The translations under genes and the position numbers were made by a program. Below the pieces are notes generated by a model. That model saw only the letters and a list, made by a program, of their open reading frames with translations. It had not been told where the DNA came from and ran no database searches. From Cordia subcordata (lineage: Eukaryota > Streptophyta > Magnoliopsida > Boraginales > Cordiaceae), in NCBI GenBank assembly GCA_028554755.1, contig JAPTOF010000003.1:9557501-9621500 (forward strand): a stretch of 64,000 nt of DNA, written 5' to 3'. Below, in pieces: positions 47,077-58,275 of this stretch. How positions within the stretch are numbered: the first letter of the stretch is position 1; every line of letters starts with the position of its first letter.

Positions 47077-48556
47077 TTGAAGAGCGATCCGAGTTTGCGA
47101 AAGCCAATATGGAAGTACCCTGTTGACATGAAAGATGAGGTTTGTAGAGCTTTCATTAAAGCTAGTTTATATCAATGCATTCTTTCAGATTATCCAAAAT
47201 ATAGGGAAAAACATCAAAGGAATTTCGAACCCTCATGGTTTAAGCTATTTCCATTGTGGTTGGAATATTCTCCAAATAAAGATGTGGCATCTTATCTTCC
47301 GTGTTTTTTATTTCACAAGCCAAATAGTCCTCCTAGGTCAGATGCATTTATTGTAAATGGATTTTGGAATTGGAAAAAAGTGAGAGATGGCAAAAATTGT
47401 GCATTTTTCATGCATGTTGAAAAAAATCCTACTTCTTTTCATCGAAAAGCTGAAAAGGCATGGATGGATCTCATTGATCAATCTTCACATATTCAAAATG
47501 GATTTGAGCGCTTTTCATCTCAGCAAGTTGCAGAGAATAGAGTTCGATTAGAAGCTTCAATTGATGTAGTTAGATGGCTTACATTTAAAGGATGTGCTTT
47601 TAGAGGTGATGATGAAAGTAAAACATCCTAAAGGCCGAGGAATTTACGTCAGCTACTTAATTTAATATCATCTTAAAATGATGAGGCAGCAACAACTATG
47701 GCCAAAACTCTCGAAAATGCTACATATACTTCACCAAAAATACAAAATGAAATTTTGCAAGTCATTTCAACTAAAATAAAAAATGCGATCCATGAAGAAA
47801 TTGGTGATGTTAAATTTTGCATAATAGTTGATGAAGCTCGAGATCAATCTCGAATGGAGCAAATATCTATTGTCTAGAGATATGTTGACAAAAGTGGATG
47901 TGTGAAAGAGCGACTTTTTGGGCTTGTTCATGTTAATGATACTGTTGCGTCTACATCAAATGATGGAATTTTTTTTCCTCTTCTAGTTTAATCTAGACGT
48001 GTATAACATTTGAGACGAAGGTTATGATGGTGCAAGTAACATGAAAGGAGAGTGGAATCAATTACAAGCTTTGATTTTAAATGTATGTCCCTATGCTTAC
48101 TATGTTCATTGTATGGCATATCATTTGCAATTAGCATTAGTTGCTGCTTCAAAAAAAGTTATCCTCGTCACCATTTTTTTACTAAATTGAGTTACATCAT
48201 GAATATCATTGGTGCCTCATGCAAGCGTAGTAATCAAGTAAAAGTTGCCCATGCTGCAAATATTGTTCATTTGCTTGCTATTGATGAGTTTGACAGCGAA
48301 AAAAGGCTTAATCAAATTGGTACTTTGCAAAAGTTAGGAGACACTTGATAGAGTTCTCATTTGAGATCTGTTTCTAGTTTGATCAATATGGTTCGAGCAA
48401 CATGCAAAGTTTTGTTGAACATTATTGATGATGAAGCTACTTCAGCTCAACATGGAAATGTAGATGCAGCATATGAGACTTTAATTTTCTTTGAGTTTGT
48501 TTTTATCTTACATCTTATGAAAAAGTTCTTGAGATTTGTGATTTGCTATGCCAAAC
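46960..48556 (+). pseudogene. hAT transposase A, N-terminal and central parts (TTF-type, DUF4371)
   Basis: The enzyme would cut and rejoin the element ends in the nucleus. The longest frame, 47077-47631 (184 codons), holds the TTF-type zinc-finger region: 'FKLFPLWLEYS', 'CFLFHK', 'GFWNWKKV' and 'NPTSFHRKAEKAWMDL'. After TAA come DUF4371-like pieces: 'NEILQVISTKIKNAI' and 'CIIVDEARDQSRMEQ' (a likely catalytic Asp). Then 'GLVHVNDTVAST' and 'RSVSSLINMVRATCKVLLN'. At the conserved R-W position the sequence has two consecutive stops (TGATAG near 48346), whereas element B keeps 'SRWSSH'. At least six stops or shifts. It ends at the copia-4 insertion. Confidence 0.85.
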
Positions 48557-48722
48557 TGTTGAATGTGGCCCGTATTCTTGGGCAACAAAAATAGCAAATT
48601 TCCTTTTGAGCATTTACCTTATTTGCTTGTTACCATTACAATACATAATTAATATGTGTCCTTTTCCTTGTACAATATATTTGTGTATTATAAATAGGGT
48701 GTTTCCATGTTTCTTCCCAACA
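48557..48722 (+). repeat. 5' LTR of copia-4, internally deleted
   Basis: TGTTGAATGTGGCC to CCCAACA. It matches the 3' LTR up to TATAAATAGGG (TATA 48689-48696), then jumps to TGTTTCCATGTTT. About 160 bp of the downstream (R/U5) part is gone, but the LTR end is kept. Confidence 0.88.
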
Positions 48723-48725
48723 AAC

Positions 48726-48738
48726 TGGTATTTAGATC
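48726..48738 (+). promoter_or_regulatory. Copia-4 primer-binding site, degenerate
   Basis: TGGTATTTAGATC, 3 bases after the LTR. It resembles TGGTATCAGAGC with several changes. Confidence 0.55.
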
Positions 48739-49588
48739 TTAGGTATTAATCCGCTGCTTGAGGGAAAAAGGAAAAATCAAAACTCTTTGTGAAACCAAAA
48801 TTTCTCAAACCAAATGGTGTTAACCAAACAAAGGTCTTTGCTCGGCAAGGAGTGCTTCGATGCTGTCTACATTGAGCATTGATGGTTGGAGTGGGTACGT
48901 CGACAGGTCGTGGTTCGTGTTTGGGTTTGAAAAACAAGCGAAAAAAATAGAGTTCGCATGCTCTTGAGGTTAGTTTTTGGGTATTCAAGTTTTTTTTTTT
49001 TTGAGAATTGGTTCACGTTTGTAAAGCAAGTTTAGGGTTTGGGTTTTGGGCTTTGGGTCTGGGTAGTGGCCTTGTCTAGATTTGGTTAGGTCTTTTGGGT
49101 CTTAGGCTTTGATTTTTTTTTTTTTGGGCTTAGTTGAATCAGAAGGTATAAAAAAAATATTTATTTCCTTTGGGGCCTTGCTGTTGAGTCCAAAAAAAAA
49201 AAAAATTTCTGGCCAGTTTGACCTGTTTGACCGCTTTGACTAGGGTTGACCGGGGTTTGACTTTGACCGTTGACCATTGACCGAGGGTTGAACAGGTTTG
49301 ACTAGAGCCTTATCCCACGTTTTTCGACGTGCTAAGTCCATTTTTGGGCTCTATTTTTCCAGATTTTGCTTCGAAGTGCGTGTTTAGGGACAATGTTGAC
49401 TTTGACTAACAGGTTTGACTTTGACCAGTGTTGACCAAAGTTGACTGGGTGTGTTCCTAAGGTTTTTCGACATGTTGAATCCGTTTTTGGGGTCTGTTGA
49501 GCCAAATTCTCTCCCAAAGTGTGAGTTTTGTGCAAACGAAGATGTCTTCCACAAGTGGAAAGTTTGAAATGAGAAATTTGATGAGAGA
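48739..49588 (+). other. Copia-4 leader with a dense TTGAC cluster
   Basis: Non-coding. Between 49218 and 49445 there are 15 plus-strand TTGAC cores, each followed by C or T: nine at 49218-49302 and six at 49396-49445. TTGAC[C/T] is the core of the WRKY-binding W-box. Upstream are poly-T and poly-A runs. No gag-like coding before about 49564. Confidence 0.75.
49218..49445 (+). promoter_or_regulatory. Candidate W-box cluster (15 x TTGAC[C/T])
   Basis: TTGAC cores start at 49218, 49227, 49236, 49246, 49257, 49263, 49270, 49277, 49298, 49396, 49402, 49415, 49421, 49431 and 49441, all on the plus strand. WRKY binding is inference from the motif alone. The cluster could also be a simple degenerate tandem repeat of GTTTGACC. 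Confidence 0.4.
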
Positions 49589-50404
49589 ATGAGTTTCAAT
49601 CTATGGAGGATCAAATTCAAGGCATTTGTGACAATGCAAGGATTTTGGAAAGTCATTGATGAAGTGATCCCAGAGAAGACGGAACCAGTAGCGAGACAAA
49701 AACTCGAAGAGAAAGCCTTAAGTGCAATATACATGTCCGTGACGAGTGAAGTATTGCTGGAGATTGTTGAGAAGACAACAACAGTTGAGGCTTAGAATAC
49801 TTTGATGGAATTATATGCATCTAAATCTCTCACAAATCGCCTCTACTTGAAGAAGCGACTATATCTTAAGATGAAAGAAAGTACATCACTAAACCAACAC
49901 CTTGATGAGTTTATCTATTGTTTTATTGTTTTGAAGGATGTGGGTGTTAAAATTGATGATGAAGACCAAGCTATGATCCTATTATGCTCCTTACCGCCTT
50001 CACATATGAACTTTGTGGACACTATGTTGTACGAGAGGGATAAAATTACCTTTGAAGACGTGATTGCTTCATTAAAATCGAAGGATCTTCAAACACATAT
50101 TCCGGGACAGAGAGAAGAAGTTCATGGAGAGGGTTTAGTGAGTAGAGGGAGATCAGAGAATAGAAGAAAATCTTCAAATAGAAAGAAAAGCAAGTCAAGG
50201 TCAAAATCAACAGCAAGAAAGCTATGTTGTTTTGAGTGTAGTGAGAAAGGTCACTTTAAGAAAGAATGTCCAACACTAAAAAAGGGAAAGAAAAAGGTAG
50301 AGAATTCAGCCAATGTGATGGAGAGTGCTGACAGTGATGGGGAGAACTCGAGTAGTACTGAGGATGTTTTGACTGTGATGCACTCACAGTGGCATAATCA
50401 ATAG
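49564..50404 (+). pseudogene. gag: Copia-4 gag, nearly intact 3' part
   Basis: The 5' part (49589-49795) reads 'SFNLWRIKFKAFVTMQGFW' and 'ARQKLEEKALSAIYMSV'. It ends in TAG at 49793-49795, where Trp is expected before the 'LMELY' of the next block. The same frame resumes at 49802-50404 with 'LYLKKRLYLKMKESTSLNQHL' and 'AMILLCSLPPSHMNF'. A very basic 'RKSSNRKKSKSRSKS' leads to an intact zinc knuckle at 50228-50269, CFECSEKGHFKKEC. An acidic Ser-rich tail follows, with a stop at 50402-50404 just before the protease. The length and motif order are normal for Tork-type gag. Confidence 0.88.
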
Positions 50405-53400
50405 ATTCTTGATACTGGTGCAACGTTCTATATGTGTTGTAGGCGTGACTGGTTCTCTTCTTATTCCAAAACAGAAAGGAAAGTTTTTCTAGGCAATGAT
50501 TTTTCGTTAAAGGTGGAGGGAATGAACATCGTAAATATCAAGATATTTGATAGTATTACAAGATCTCTCAAGTATTGGCATATACCGGAGCTGAAAAAAA
50601 AACTTGATTTCTCTTGGACATTTGGATTCTCATGGGTAGAAATTCCGAAGTGAGAATGGTGTCTTAAAGGTGACCAAAGGTCCAATTGTGCTCTTGAAAG
50701 AGAACTAGACGGCGGCCTATATGTTCTTCAAGGTAGTACAGTTACAGGTGCTGCAGCTGTTGCATCCGAGAAGAGTGATAATGACACCATGCAGTTATGG
50801 CACAAAAGGTTGGGCCATATGAGCGAGAAAGGACTGACCAAGCTAAGCAAGAGAGATTTGCTTTGTGGGCAAAGAATGGGAAAGCTTGAATTCTGCGAGC
50901 ATTGTGTTTTTGGAAAGTAAACCAGGGTAAAGTTCAGCAAGGGGCAGGAGAATACCAAAGGTACACTTGATTACATTCATTCTGATCTTTGGGATCCAAA
51001 TAAAGTTCCTTCCAAGAAAGGTGCCAGGTATTACATCACTTTCATTGATGCATACTCTCGGATGGTGTGGGTATACTTCTTAAAACCTAAATTCCAACAT
51101 TTGTCGAGTGGAAGACGTTGATTGAGAAGTAGACTGGTAAATAGATCAAGAGTCTCAAGATTGATAATGGGTTGGAATACTGCAATAAAAAGTTTGATAA
51201 GTTCTGCAGGAAACATGGTATTGTGAGACACCGCACATGTGTAGGGACACCACAACAGAATAAAGTTGCAGAATGCATGAATAGAACTCTAGTAGAGAGA
51301 GCTTGTTGTATGCTTTCCCATTCTGGCTTGAGTCAAGACTTTTGGGCTAAAGCCGTTAATACGGCGTGTTGCTTGGTGAATAGGTCTCCATCCAAAGCTA
51401 TTGAATTGAAAACTCCTTTTGAGTTATGGTCCAGTAAGCTTGCTGACTACTCTCGATTGAGGGTGTTCGGTTGTCCTGTATACGCTAAAGTGAAGGATGG
51501 CAAGTTGGAGCTGAGGGCAAAGAAATGCATATTCCTAGGCTATGCATCCGAGAGGAAAGGTTATAGGTTATGATGCACAGATCCAAAGTCTCCAGGTTTC
51601 CTCATCAGCAGGGATGTCACATTCAATGAGTCTGCTTCATTAGACCAACAAAATGAGAAAACGGTAGTTGGTTTAGACCACGGTGTCAAAGAGCAGGTGG
51701 AGATATTTGCTGATGTTCCAAATGTTCCATCTAGCAGTAGTAGCAGTCCAATTCAGCTGACTCAACCAACTGAGATGCATGATCAAAATGTGCCCGAACA
51801 ACAGAAGTACAGTATTGCTACTGGGCGAGAAAGGAGACAGATTATAGAGCCTCAAAGGTATGGATACGCTGATCTCGTTAATCATGCTTTGACTGTTGCC
51901 AAAACAATTAAAGGACGTGAGCCGAATTCATACAAAGAGGCTATATCTAGAAAAGATTCTGCTCAGTGAGTATGTGTCATGAGTGAAGAGATTGAGTCAA
52001 TGGGTTTACAAGAAAAAGGAAGGTACTCCAAGGGTTGAAGGTCCTCGATACAAGGCACGATTGGTGGCAAAAGGCTATACATAAAGGGAGGGTGTTGACT
52101 TCAACGAGGTGTTCTCTCCGATTATAAAGCATAGTTCCATCAGGGTTTTACTTGCCTTGGTTGCTCTTCATGACTTAGAGCTTGAGCAGCTAGATATGAA
52201 AATAGCGTTTTTGCATGGTGATCTTGAAGAGCAAATTTACATGAGTCAACTAGAGGAATATGTAACTCCTGGTAAGGAGAATCATGTTTGCAAACTGAAG
52301 AAATCTTTGTATGGGTTGAAGCAGTTGCCTTGGTAATGGTACAAGAGATTTGACACATTCATGGTAGGTGCTGGATACACAAGGAGTGCCTATGACAGTT
52401 GTGTGTATCTCAAAAAGCTTCTAGATGATTCATTTGTGTACTTGTTGTTGTATGTCGATGATATGCTTATTGCTGCTATAAGCATGTCTGTCATCGACGA
52501 ATTAAAGAAGCAGCTGGGTGATGAGTTTGAGATGAAGGATCTTGGAGCAACAAATAAGATTCTTGGCATGGAGATTCGCAAGGATAGAAATGTTGGGAAG
52601 CTATTCTTATCTCAACAGAGTTATATTGAAAAGGTGCTGGAACGTTTCGGGATACATAAAGTTAAGCCTGTGAGTGTGCTGCTTGCTGCTCATTTCAAGT
52701 TATCTGCAAATTTGTCACCTAAAATCGAGGAAGAGGTAAAGTATATGTCTCGTGTTCCATACTCGAGTGCTATTGGTAGCTTGATGTATGCTATGGTGTG
52801 CACTCGTCCTGACATTTCACATGCAATTAATGTTGTGAGTAAGTATATGGCATCACCTGGGAAAGCACACTGGGAAGCGGTGAAATGGATAATGAGATAT
52901 TTGCGTGGCACTATGAATGTAGGTTTGCTGTTTAGCAAGATGACTGGAGATTGTGCGAGGTTGATGGGTTATTGTGATTCAGACTTTACGGGTGACCTTG
53001 ATAAAAGAAGATCTCTAACGAGTTATGTGTTTATGCTCTCTGGATGTGCTATCAGTTGGAAAGCGACATTACAGTCTACTGTGGCATTGTCAACTTCTGA
53101 GGCGGAATACATGGCAATTGCAGAAGCTGTGAATGAGGCCATGTGGTTACAAGGACTGGTTCGTGATCTTGGACTGCAGCAAGATACAAGTATAGTATTT
53201 TGTCATAGCCAGAGTGCAATCCATCTGACGAAGAATGAGATGCATCATGAGAGGACTAAACACATTAACATCAGATATCACTTTATCAGATATGTTGTAT
53301 CACAAGGGATCATATCGATGTAGAAGATTTCTACGCATGAGAATCCAGCAAATATGATGACCAAGGTGGTTCCAGTCAGCAAGTTCAAGCATTACTTGGA

Positions 53401-53431
53401 CTTGGTTGCTATTTGCGGTGTGGAGCATTAA
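50405..53431 (+). pseudogene. pol: Copia-4 pol: protease, integrase, RT, RNase H (broken)
   Basis: Protease 'ILDTGATFYMC' has Asp at 50411-50413 and lies directly after a stop in the same frame. Pre-integrase has '[19 protein letters not shown]'. Integrase has 'YIHSDLWDP'-type text near 50975, 'YYITFIDAYSRMVWVYF' and 'QQNKVAECMNRTLVERA' (usual NGVAERMNRT, so two conserved positions changed). RT has 'LDMKIAFLHGDLEEQIYM', a stop at 52336, and then an open frame of 320 codons (52361-53323). That frame has YVDD at 52451-52462, 'VCTRPDISHAINVVSKYM' and RNase H 'LSTSEAEYMAIAEAVNEAMWL'. It ends after a stop at 53321-53323 with TAA at 53429-53431. Confidence 0.92.
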
Positions 53432-53488
53432 GCCTTTAAGGGCAGTTGGCACTAGGGATGATGATGTGTTGATTGGAGCGAATACGTG

Positions 53489-53502
53489 CCAAGGTGGAGA
53501 TT
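53489..53502 (+). promoter_or_regulatory. Copia-4 polypurine tract
   Basis: CCAAGGTGGAGATT immediately before the 3' LTR. Confidence 0.75.
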
Positions 53503-53834
53503 TGTTGAATATGGCCTGTATTCTTGGGCAACAAAAATAGCAAATTTCCTTATTAGCATTTACCTTATTTGCTTATTACCACTACAATACATAATTAATA
53601 TGTGTCCTTTTCCTTGTAGAATGCTGATTAGGATACTTGTGTATTATAAATAGGGGCTAGGACATAGTATTATTGGTGTGAGAGAAACCAGAGTAAAAGC
53701 CTTGTAATCTTTGCTGATCAATAATAAATTGTTCTCTGCTGCCCGTGGACGTAGGCTTTAAGGCCGAACCACGTAATTCTCCTGTGTCTGTTTTTCTTCT
53801 CGTATTCTTCGTGTTTGCATGTTTTTCCCCAACA
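53503..53834 (+). repeat. 3' LTR of copia-4
   Basis: 332 bp, TGTTGAATATGGCC to CCCCAACA, with TATA box TATAAATA at 53645-53652. It keeps the downstream part that the 5' LTR lost. Confidence 0.92.
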
Positions 53835-53839
53835 TAAAC

Positions 53840-54485
53840 TTTACAACTTCAATCTCAGGATATTTTAAATGCAATGTATCTTGTTTCATCTGCTAAGTCA
53901 CTCATTCAAAAAATAAGGGATTAAGGATGGGATGATTTAATTGCTAAGGTGAAATCCTTTTGTGAATCAATCAACATACCTATCCAAGTTTGAATGCTCA
54001 TTATATTGCAAGAAGAGGAAGGGCTTACCATCAACAAGATGATATTTCATTAGATCATTATTATAAGGTAAACATTTTCAATGTTGTGATTGATACTCAG
54101 CTTCAGGAATTGAATGATAAGTTCAGTGATCATACGATTGAATTGCTTGCTCTTACTTCAGTATTAGATCCAAATGAGATGTGCACTTTATTTAGAATTG
54201 ATGATATTTGCTGATTGGTACACAAATTCTATCCTACAAATTTTACTGAACATAAGATGAGGCAATTAAGAGTGTAATTTGAGCATTTTGATCATATGCA
54301 ACGACTCTCTAATTTTGAAGAATTGTCAATGATCTTTGATTCGTGTCAATGATTGGTGAAAACAAGAAAGGCCAAGATTTATCCTCGTGTACAAAGTAGT
54401 AACTCTTATTCTTACTCTTCCAATTTCTACAACCACTGTGGGATGATCATTTTCGGCCGTGAACATAATTAAAAATAAGCTCATG
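53840..54485 (+). pseudogene. hAT transposase A, C-terminal part with dimerisation region
   Basis: Continues the transposase after copia-4. Block 53990-54214 reads 'HYIARRGRAYHQQDD' and 'VNIFNVVIDTQLQELNDKF', typical of the region before the hAT dimerisation domain. Then come 'FYPTNFTEHKMRQL' and, near 54430-54480, 'SFSAVNIIKNKL', the conserved core of the hAT C-terminal dimerisation domain. There are stops between blocks, for example at 54212, in 'RV*FEHF' and before 'SFSA'. The text ends at the junction with element B. Confidence 0.8.
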
Positions 54486-54489
54486 ATTA

Positions 54490-56700
54490 CTCTTACTCCG
54501 CAATAGTTGTGGAAACTAGAAGAATAAGAATAAGAATCACTACTCTAAACACAAGAGGATAAATCTTGACCTTTTGTGTTTTCACCAACTGTTGACACAA
54601 ATTAGAGATCATTGACAATTCATTAAAATGAGAGAGTTGTTGCATATGATCAAAATGCTCAAACTGCACCCTTAATTGCATCATCTCATGTTTAACAAAA
54701 TCCGTAGGATAGAATTTGTGTACCAATCAACAAATATTATCAATTTTAAATGAATTTTGCATTTCCTTTGGATCATATGCTGAACTAAGAGCAAGGAATT
54801 CAGTCGTATAATCATTGAACTTATCATTCAATTCCTAAAGCTAAGTATCAATCACAGTATTGAAAATATCTATGTTATAATAATGCTCTAGTATAGTATC
54901 ATCTTGTTGATGGCGAGCCCTTCCTCTTCTTGCAATATAATGAGCATTCAAATTTACTGATTCACAAAAGGATTTCACCTTAGCGATTAGATCATCCTAT
55001 CCTTCATCCCTTAATTTTTGAATGAGTGACTTAGTAGTTGAAACAAGATGCATTGCATTTAAAATATCCTAAGATTGAAGTTGTAAAGTCTGGCATAACA
55101 AATTAGAAATATCAAGAACTTTTTTCATAAGATGTAAGAAAAAAACAAACTCAAAGAAAATTAAAGCATTATATGTTGCATCTCCATTTACATGTTGAGC
55201 TGAAGTAGCTTCATCATCAATAATGTTCAACAAAACTCCATATGTTGCTCTAACCATATTGATTAGGCTAGAAACAGACCTTAAATGAGAACTCCATCGA
55301 CTGTCTCCAGGGTTTTGCAAAGTACCAATTTGATTGAGTCCCTTTTCGCTTTCAAGCTCATCAATAGCAAGTAAATGAGCAATATTTGCAACATGGACAA
55401 CTTTTATTTGATCACTAGGCTTAAATAAGGCACCAACTATATTCACAATGAAACTCAATTTAGTAAAAAAATTGTGGAAAGGGATGACTTCTTTTGAAGC
55501 AACAATTAATGTTAATTGCAAACAATGTGCCCTACAAAGAACATAATAAGTATAAAGACATATACTTAAAATCAAAGCTTGTAACCCATTCCACTCTCCC
55601 CTTATACTACTTGTACCATCATAGCCTTGGCCTTGAATGTTATGACCATTTAGATTATATTGAGAGAGGACAAAAAATATTCCATCCTTTAATGTAGATG
55701 CAACAATATTCTTAACATGAACAAGCCCAAAAAACTGCTCTTTGTTAACATATCTTAAGACAATAAACATTTACTCCTTTTTAGACTAACCTCGAGCTTC
55801 ATCAACTAATATGCAAAATTTAGCATCACCAATTTATTTATGGATAGCATTTTTTACTTTAGCTAAAATGATTTGCAAAATTTACTTTTGTATTTTTGGT
55901 GAAGCATATGTAGTATTTTTTAGAGCTTTGGCCATGGTTGTTGCTACCTCATCATTGTAAGATGATATTAAACTAAGCAACTGGAGAAAATTCCTTGGCC
56001 TTTAGGATGTTTTACTTTCATCGCCACCTCTAAAAGCACATCCTTAAAATGCAAGCCACCTAACTACATCAATTGAAGAGTTTAATCAAACTCTATTCTC
56101 TACAACTTGATAAGATAAACAGCACTCAAACATATTTTGAATATATGAAGACTGATTAATGAGATCCATCCATGCCTTTTTAGCTTTTGGATGAAGAGAA
56201 GTAAGATTTTTTCCAACATGCTCTAAAAATGCACAATTTTTACCATCTATCACCTTTTCCAATTCCGAAGTCGATTTATCGTAAATGTATCTGACATAAA
56301 AGGACCATTTGACTTGTGAAATAAAAAACACACAAGACAAAATGCCACATCTTTATTTGGAGAATATTCCAACCATGATGGAAATAGCTTAAACCATGAT
56401 GCTTCAAAGCTCCTTTGTTGTTTTTCCCCAGATTTTGGAAAATCTAAAAGATTGAATGATGTGGACTGACTTTAATATAAGCTCTACGAATTCATCTTTC
56501 ATGTCAACAAGGTACTTCCATATTCATTTTTGCAAACCCAAATCATGCTGTAATTAATTGATCTCAAAACTTCCATCAACTTCAATTTTTGGGCTTTAGT
56601 AGGATTACTATTAGAAATTGAAGGACTGGGATTTGTACAAACATTTGCTGACATTTTCCTTTTGAAATAAGCATCAATTGTAAATGGTCTTTTCATCTAT
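54490..56700 (-). pseudogene. hAT transposase B (TTF-type), broken
   Basis: Minus strand. ATG at 56696 starts 'MKRPFTIDAYFKRKMSAN', the usual opening of TTF-type hAT proteins. The zinc-finger region at 56340-56086 has the 'SLHPKAKKAWMDL' stretch. A 233-codon frame, 55770-55069, holds 'GQGYDGTSSIRGEWNGLQALI', 'CRAHCLQLTLIVASKE', 'GDSRWSSHLRSVSSLI' and 'IIDDEATSAQHVNGD'. The conserved hAT C-x-x-H and R-W motifs are therefore intact here, unlike in copy A. The C-terminal part runs 54960-54493 and is cut after 'LVSTTIAE', before the SFSA core. Several stops interrupt the reading frame. Confidence 0.87.
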
Positions 56701-57800
56701 AAAAAATACAAATATGTATATATATTAAGTAATTAATTTGTGAATGAAACCTATCAAATAAAGCAGTATGAGATTCAAAAATATCTAAAATAATTTAGAA
56801 AAACATAAATGAAATTTTCAAATAATATTCACTTCAATAGAGCACCACCAAGGTCTTCTCAAAGTCGCCAGCAAGGCTCACTATTTTTTTCACATAAAAA
56901 AATAACTATCAAAGGAATACAACATTAAAGAGACATAATAGAACTTGTGTGCTAACCAGTATTGTTGAAGTAGACATCTGCTGGTGTACTTCTTGGTTCA
57001 AATTAGAAGGACAGAGTTAGGAATTTTAGAATATATAGTCAAACTTCAAAAAAGCATAAATACATATTAAAATTTGAAAAACAATAGAAAATTGCATAAT
57101 GTAAAAAATATATGCATACAATTCAAACAAGTAATATAAATCTTAATCTAACAAAAATATAATCAATGCATTAAAGTTAATATTATTTGATTTTATTTAG
57201 AAGGAAATCGAAAACCACCAGTCTACAAGTAAAATTAGAACAATCTTAAATATCAAACTAAAAACTAATTTTTAAATTGGATAAGAAGTTAGAAATTTTA
57301 ACTTGTCAAAAAACACTTTTCTCATGGTGTTCTGAATGAAATTTAACTTTTCAAAAAAATACTTTTTTCAAAAAAATTATAAAAAATAATTTTGAAAAAA
57401 GTCAATCCAAAGTAGTCCTATGTCTTAGACTCGAATGACTACATATATGCGATTTTCTTAAGGATGTAATGTTCTTCCTATTAAGATTTATTTGAATAAT
57501 AAATTTTTTAAATCAATAGAAATATTAAGCTAACATTAACAAGTGTAATATTGTACCTTATTGGAAAAAATATATATAAACTTGAAAATTTCTCAAAAGA
57601 TAGATTGCATTCTTGATTAATTACCTTCATTTCTGAACATAATAATTGTTGAAGAATGTAAGATGCCACCACTGCAAATCCCTACAATTGTTCAAATATC
57701 CTCTCGGCCTCTCAAGAATAGTCTCAACAAAGGGATGAAGTCTCCGTAATTGATTAATGTAAATTGCAAAGCTTCTGAAATCTGAATTCTGTGAACTAAG
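56701..57800 (-). other. 5' non-coding region of hAT element B
   Basis: Matches the short hAT (about 35080-35640) and element A (46900-45790): 'GAAACCTATCAAATAAAG', 'CTCTCGGCCTCTCAAGAAT', 'TTCTGAACATAATAATTGTTG'. No coding domain. Confidence 0.75.
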
Positions 57801-57801
57801 A

Positions 57802-58275
57802 ATGGAAAAGTCAGAATATTAAAGGTGTAACGACTCAAGCCTAACTACTGGCTTACCATCACGTTGAGTTTAATCAAATGACCCAAAATGTTTGACGTTC
57901 TCGTCATGGCCCAAACACAAACATAACAGAAAGTAAGAATGGAAAAGATAGAATATTAAAGGTGTAACAACTCAGGCTTAACTACTGACTTGTCATCACG
58001 TTAAATATAATCAACTGACCCAAAATGTTTGACGTCCTCATTATGGCCCAAACACAAACATAACAGAATTACAACTCAAAACCCCGAGCGGTATAGAATC
58101 CGCCTAAAGCCTGCTTTGATACCACCCATAACAACGCAAGCCCAACTACTGGCCTGCCATCACGTTGAGCCTAATCAACTGGCCTAAAATGCTCAAGCAT
58201 GTGATAACAGTAGTAACAAACCCAAGCCATTATAAAGTGAATACAAATCTCACACAGAACCGATAAAGGACGGGG
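57802..58275 (-). mobile_element. TRIM-like short LTR element with a local tandem duplication
   Basis: Inserted in element B. LTR-like units TGTAACGACTCAAGCC (57826), TGTAACAACTCAGGCT (57964) and TAACAACGCAAGCCCAAC (58129) share the text ACTACTGG...CATCACGTT. Between the last two units lies, on the minus strand, TGGTATCAAAGCAGG at about 58124-58110, a tRNA-iMet PBS directly beside the right unit. ATTAAAGG occurs at both junctions with hAT. Element A has the empty site. The first unit and its hAT flank (GTAAGAATGGAAAAG...AAAGG) are a tandem duplicate of the second. Confidence 0.6.

Larger units (their letters stand above)
48557..53834 (+). mobile_element. Copia-4: Ty1/copia (Tork-like) inserted in hAT transposase A
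   Basis: Plus strand. The 3' LTR (53503-53834) is 332 bp and the 5' LTR (48557-48722) only 166 bp because of an internal deletion. The flanks are CAAAC (48552-48556) and TAAAC (53835-53839), a TSD with one change. A degenerate PBS, a long leader, gag, protease, integrase, RT, RNase H and a purine tract are in order. The RT/RNase H text is Tork (Tnt1)-like, which is inference. Multiple stops and shifts inactivate it. Without it, the hAT text rejoins as 'TGCCAAACTTTACAAC', matching element B. Confidence 0.93.
45559..54485 (+). mobile_element. hAT element A (plus strand), split by copia-4, 3' end missing
   Basis: The 5' end CAAGGATAGAATTAC matches the terminal repeat of the short hAT at 35892. 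About 1.5 kb of 5' region precedes a TTF-type hAT transposase, which copia-4 interrupts at 48556/53840. Homology ends near 54485 in the middle of the C-terminal dimerisation region. The expected 3' terminal repeat (complement of CAGGGACAGACG) is absent. It forms the left arm of an inverted repeat with element B. Confidence 0.85.
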
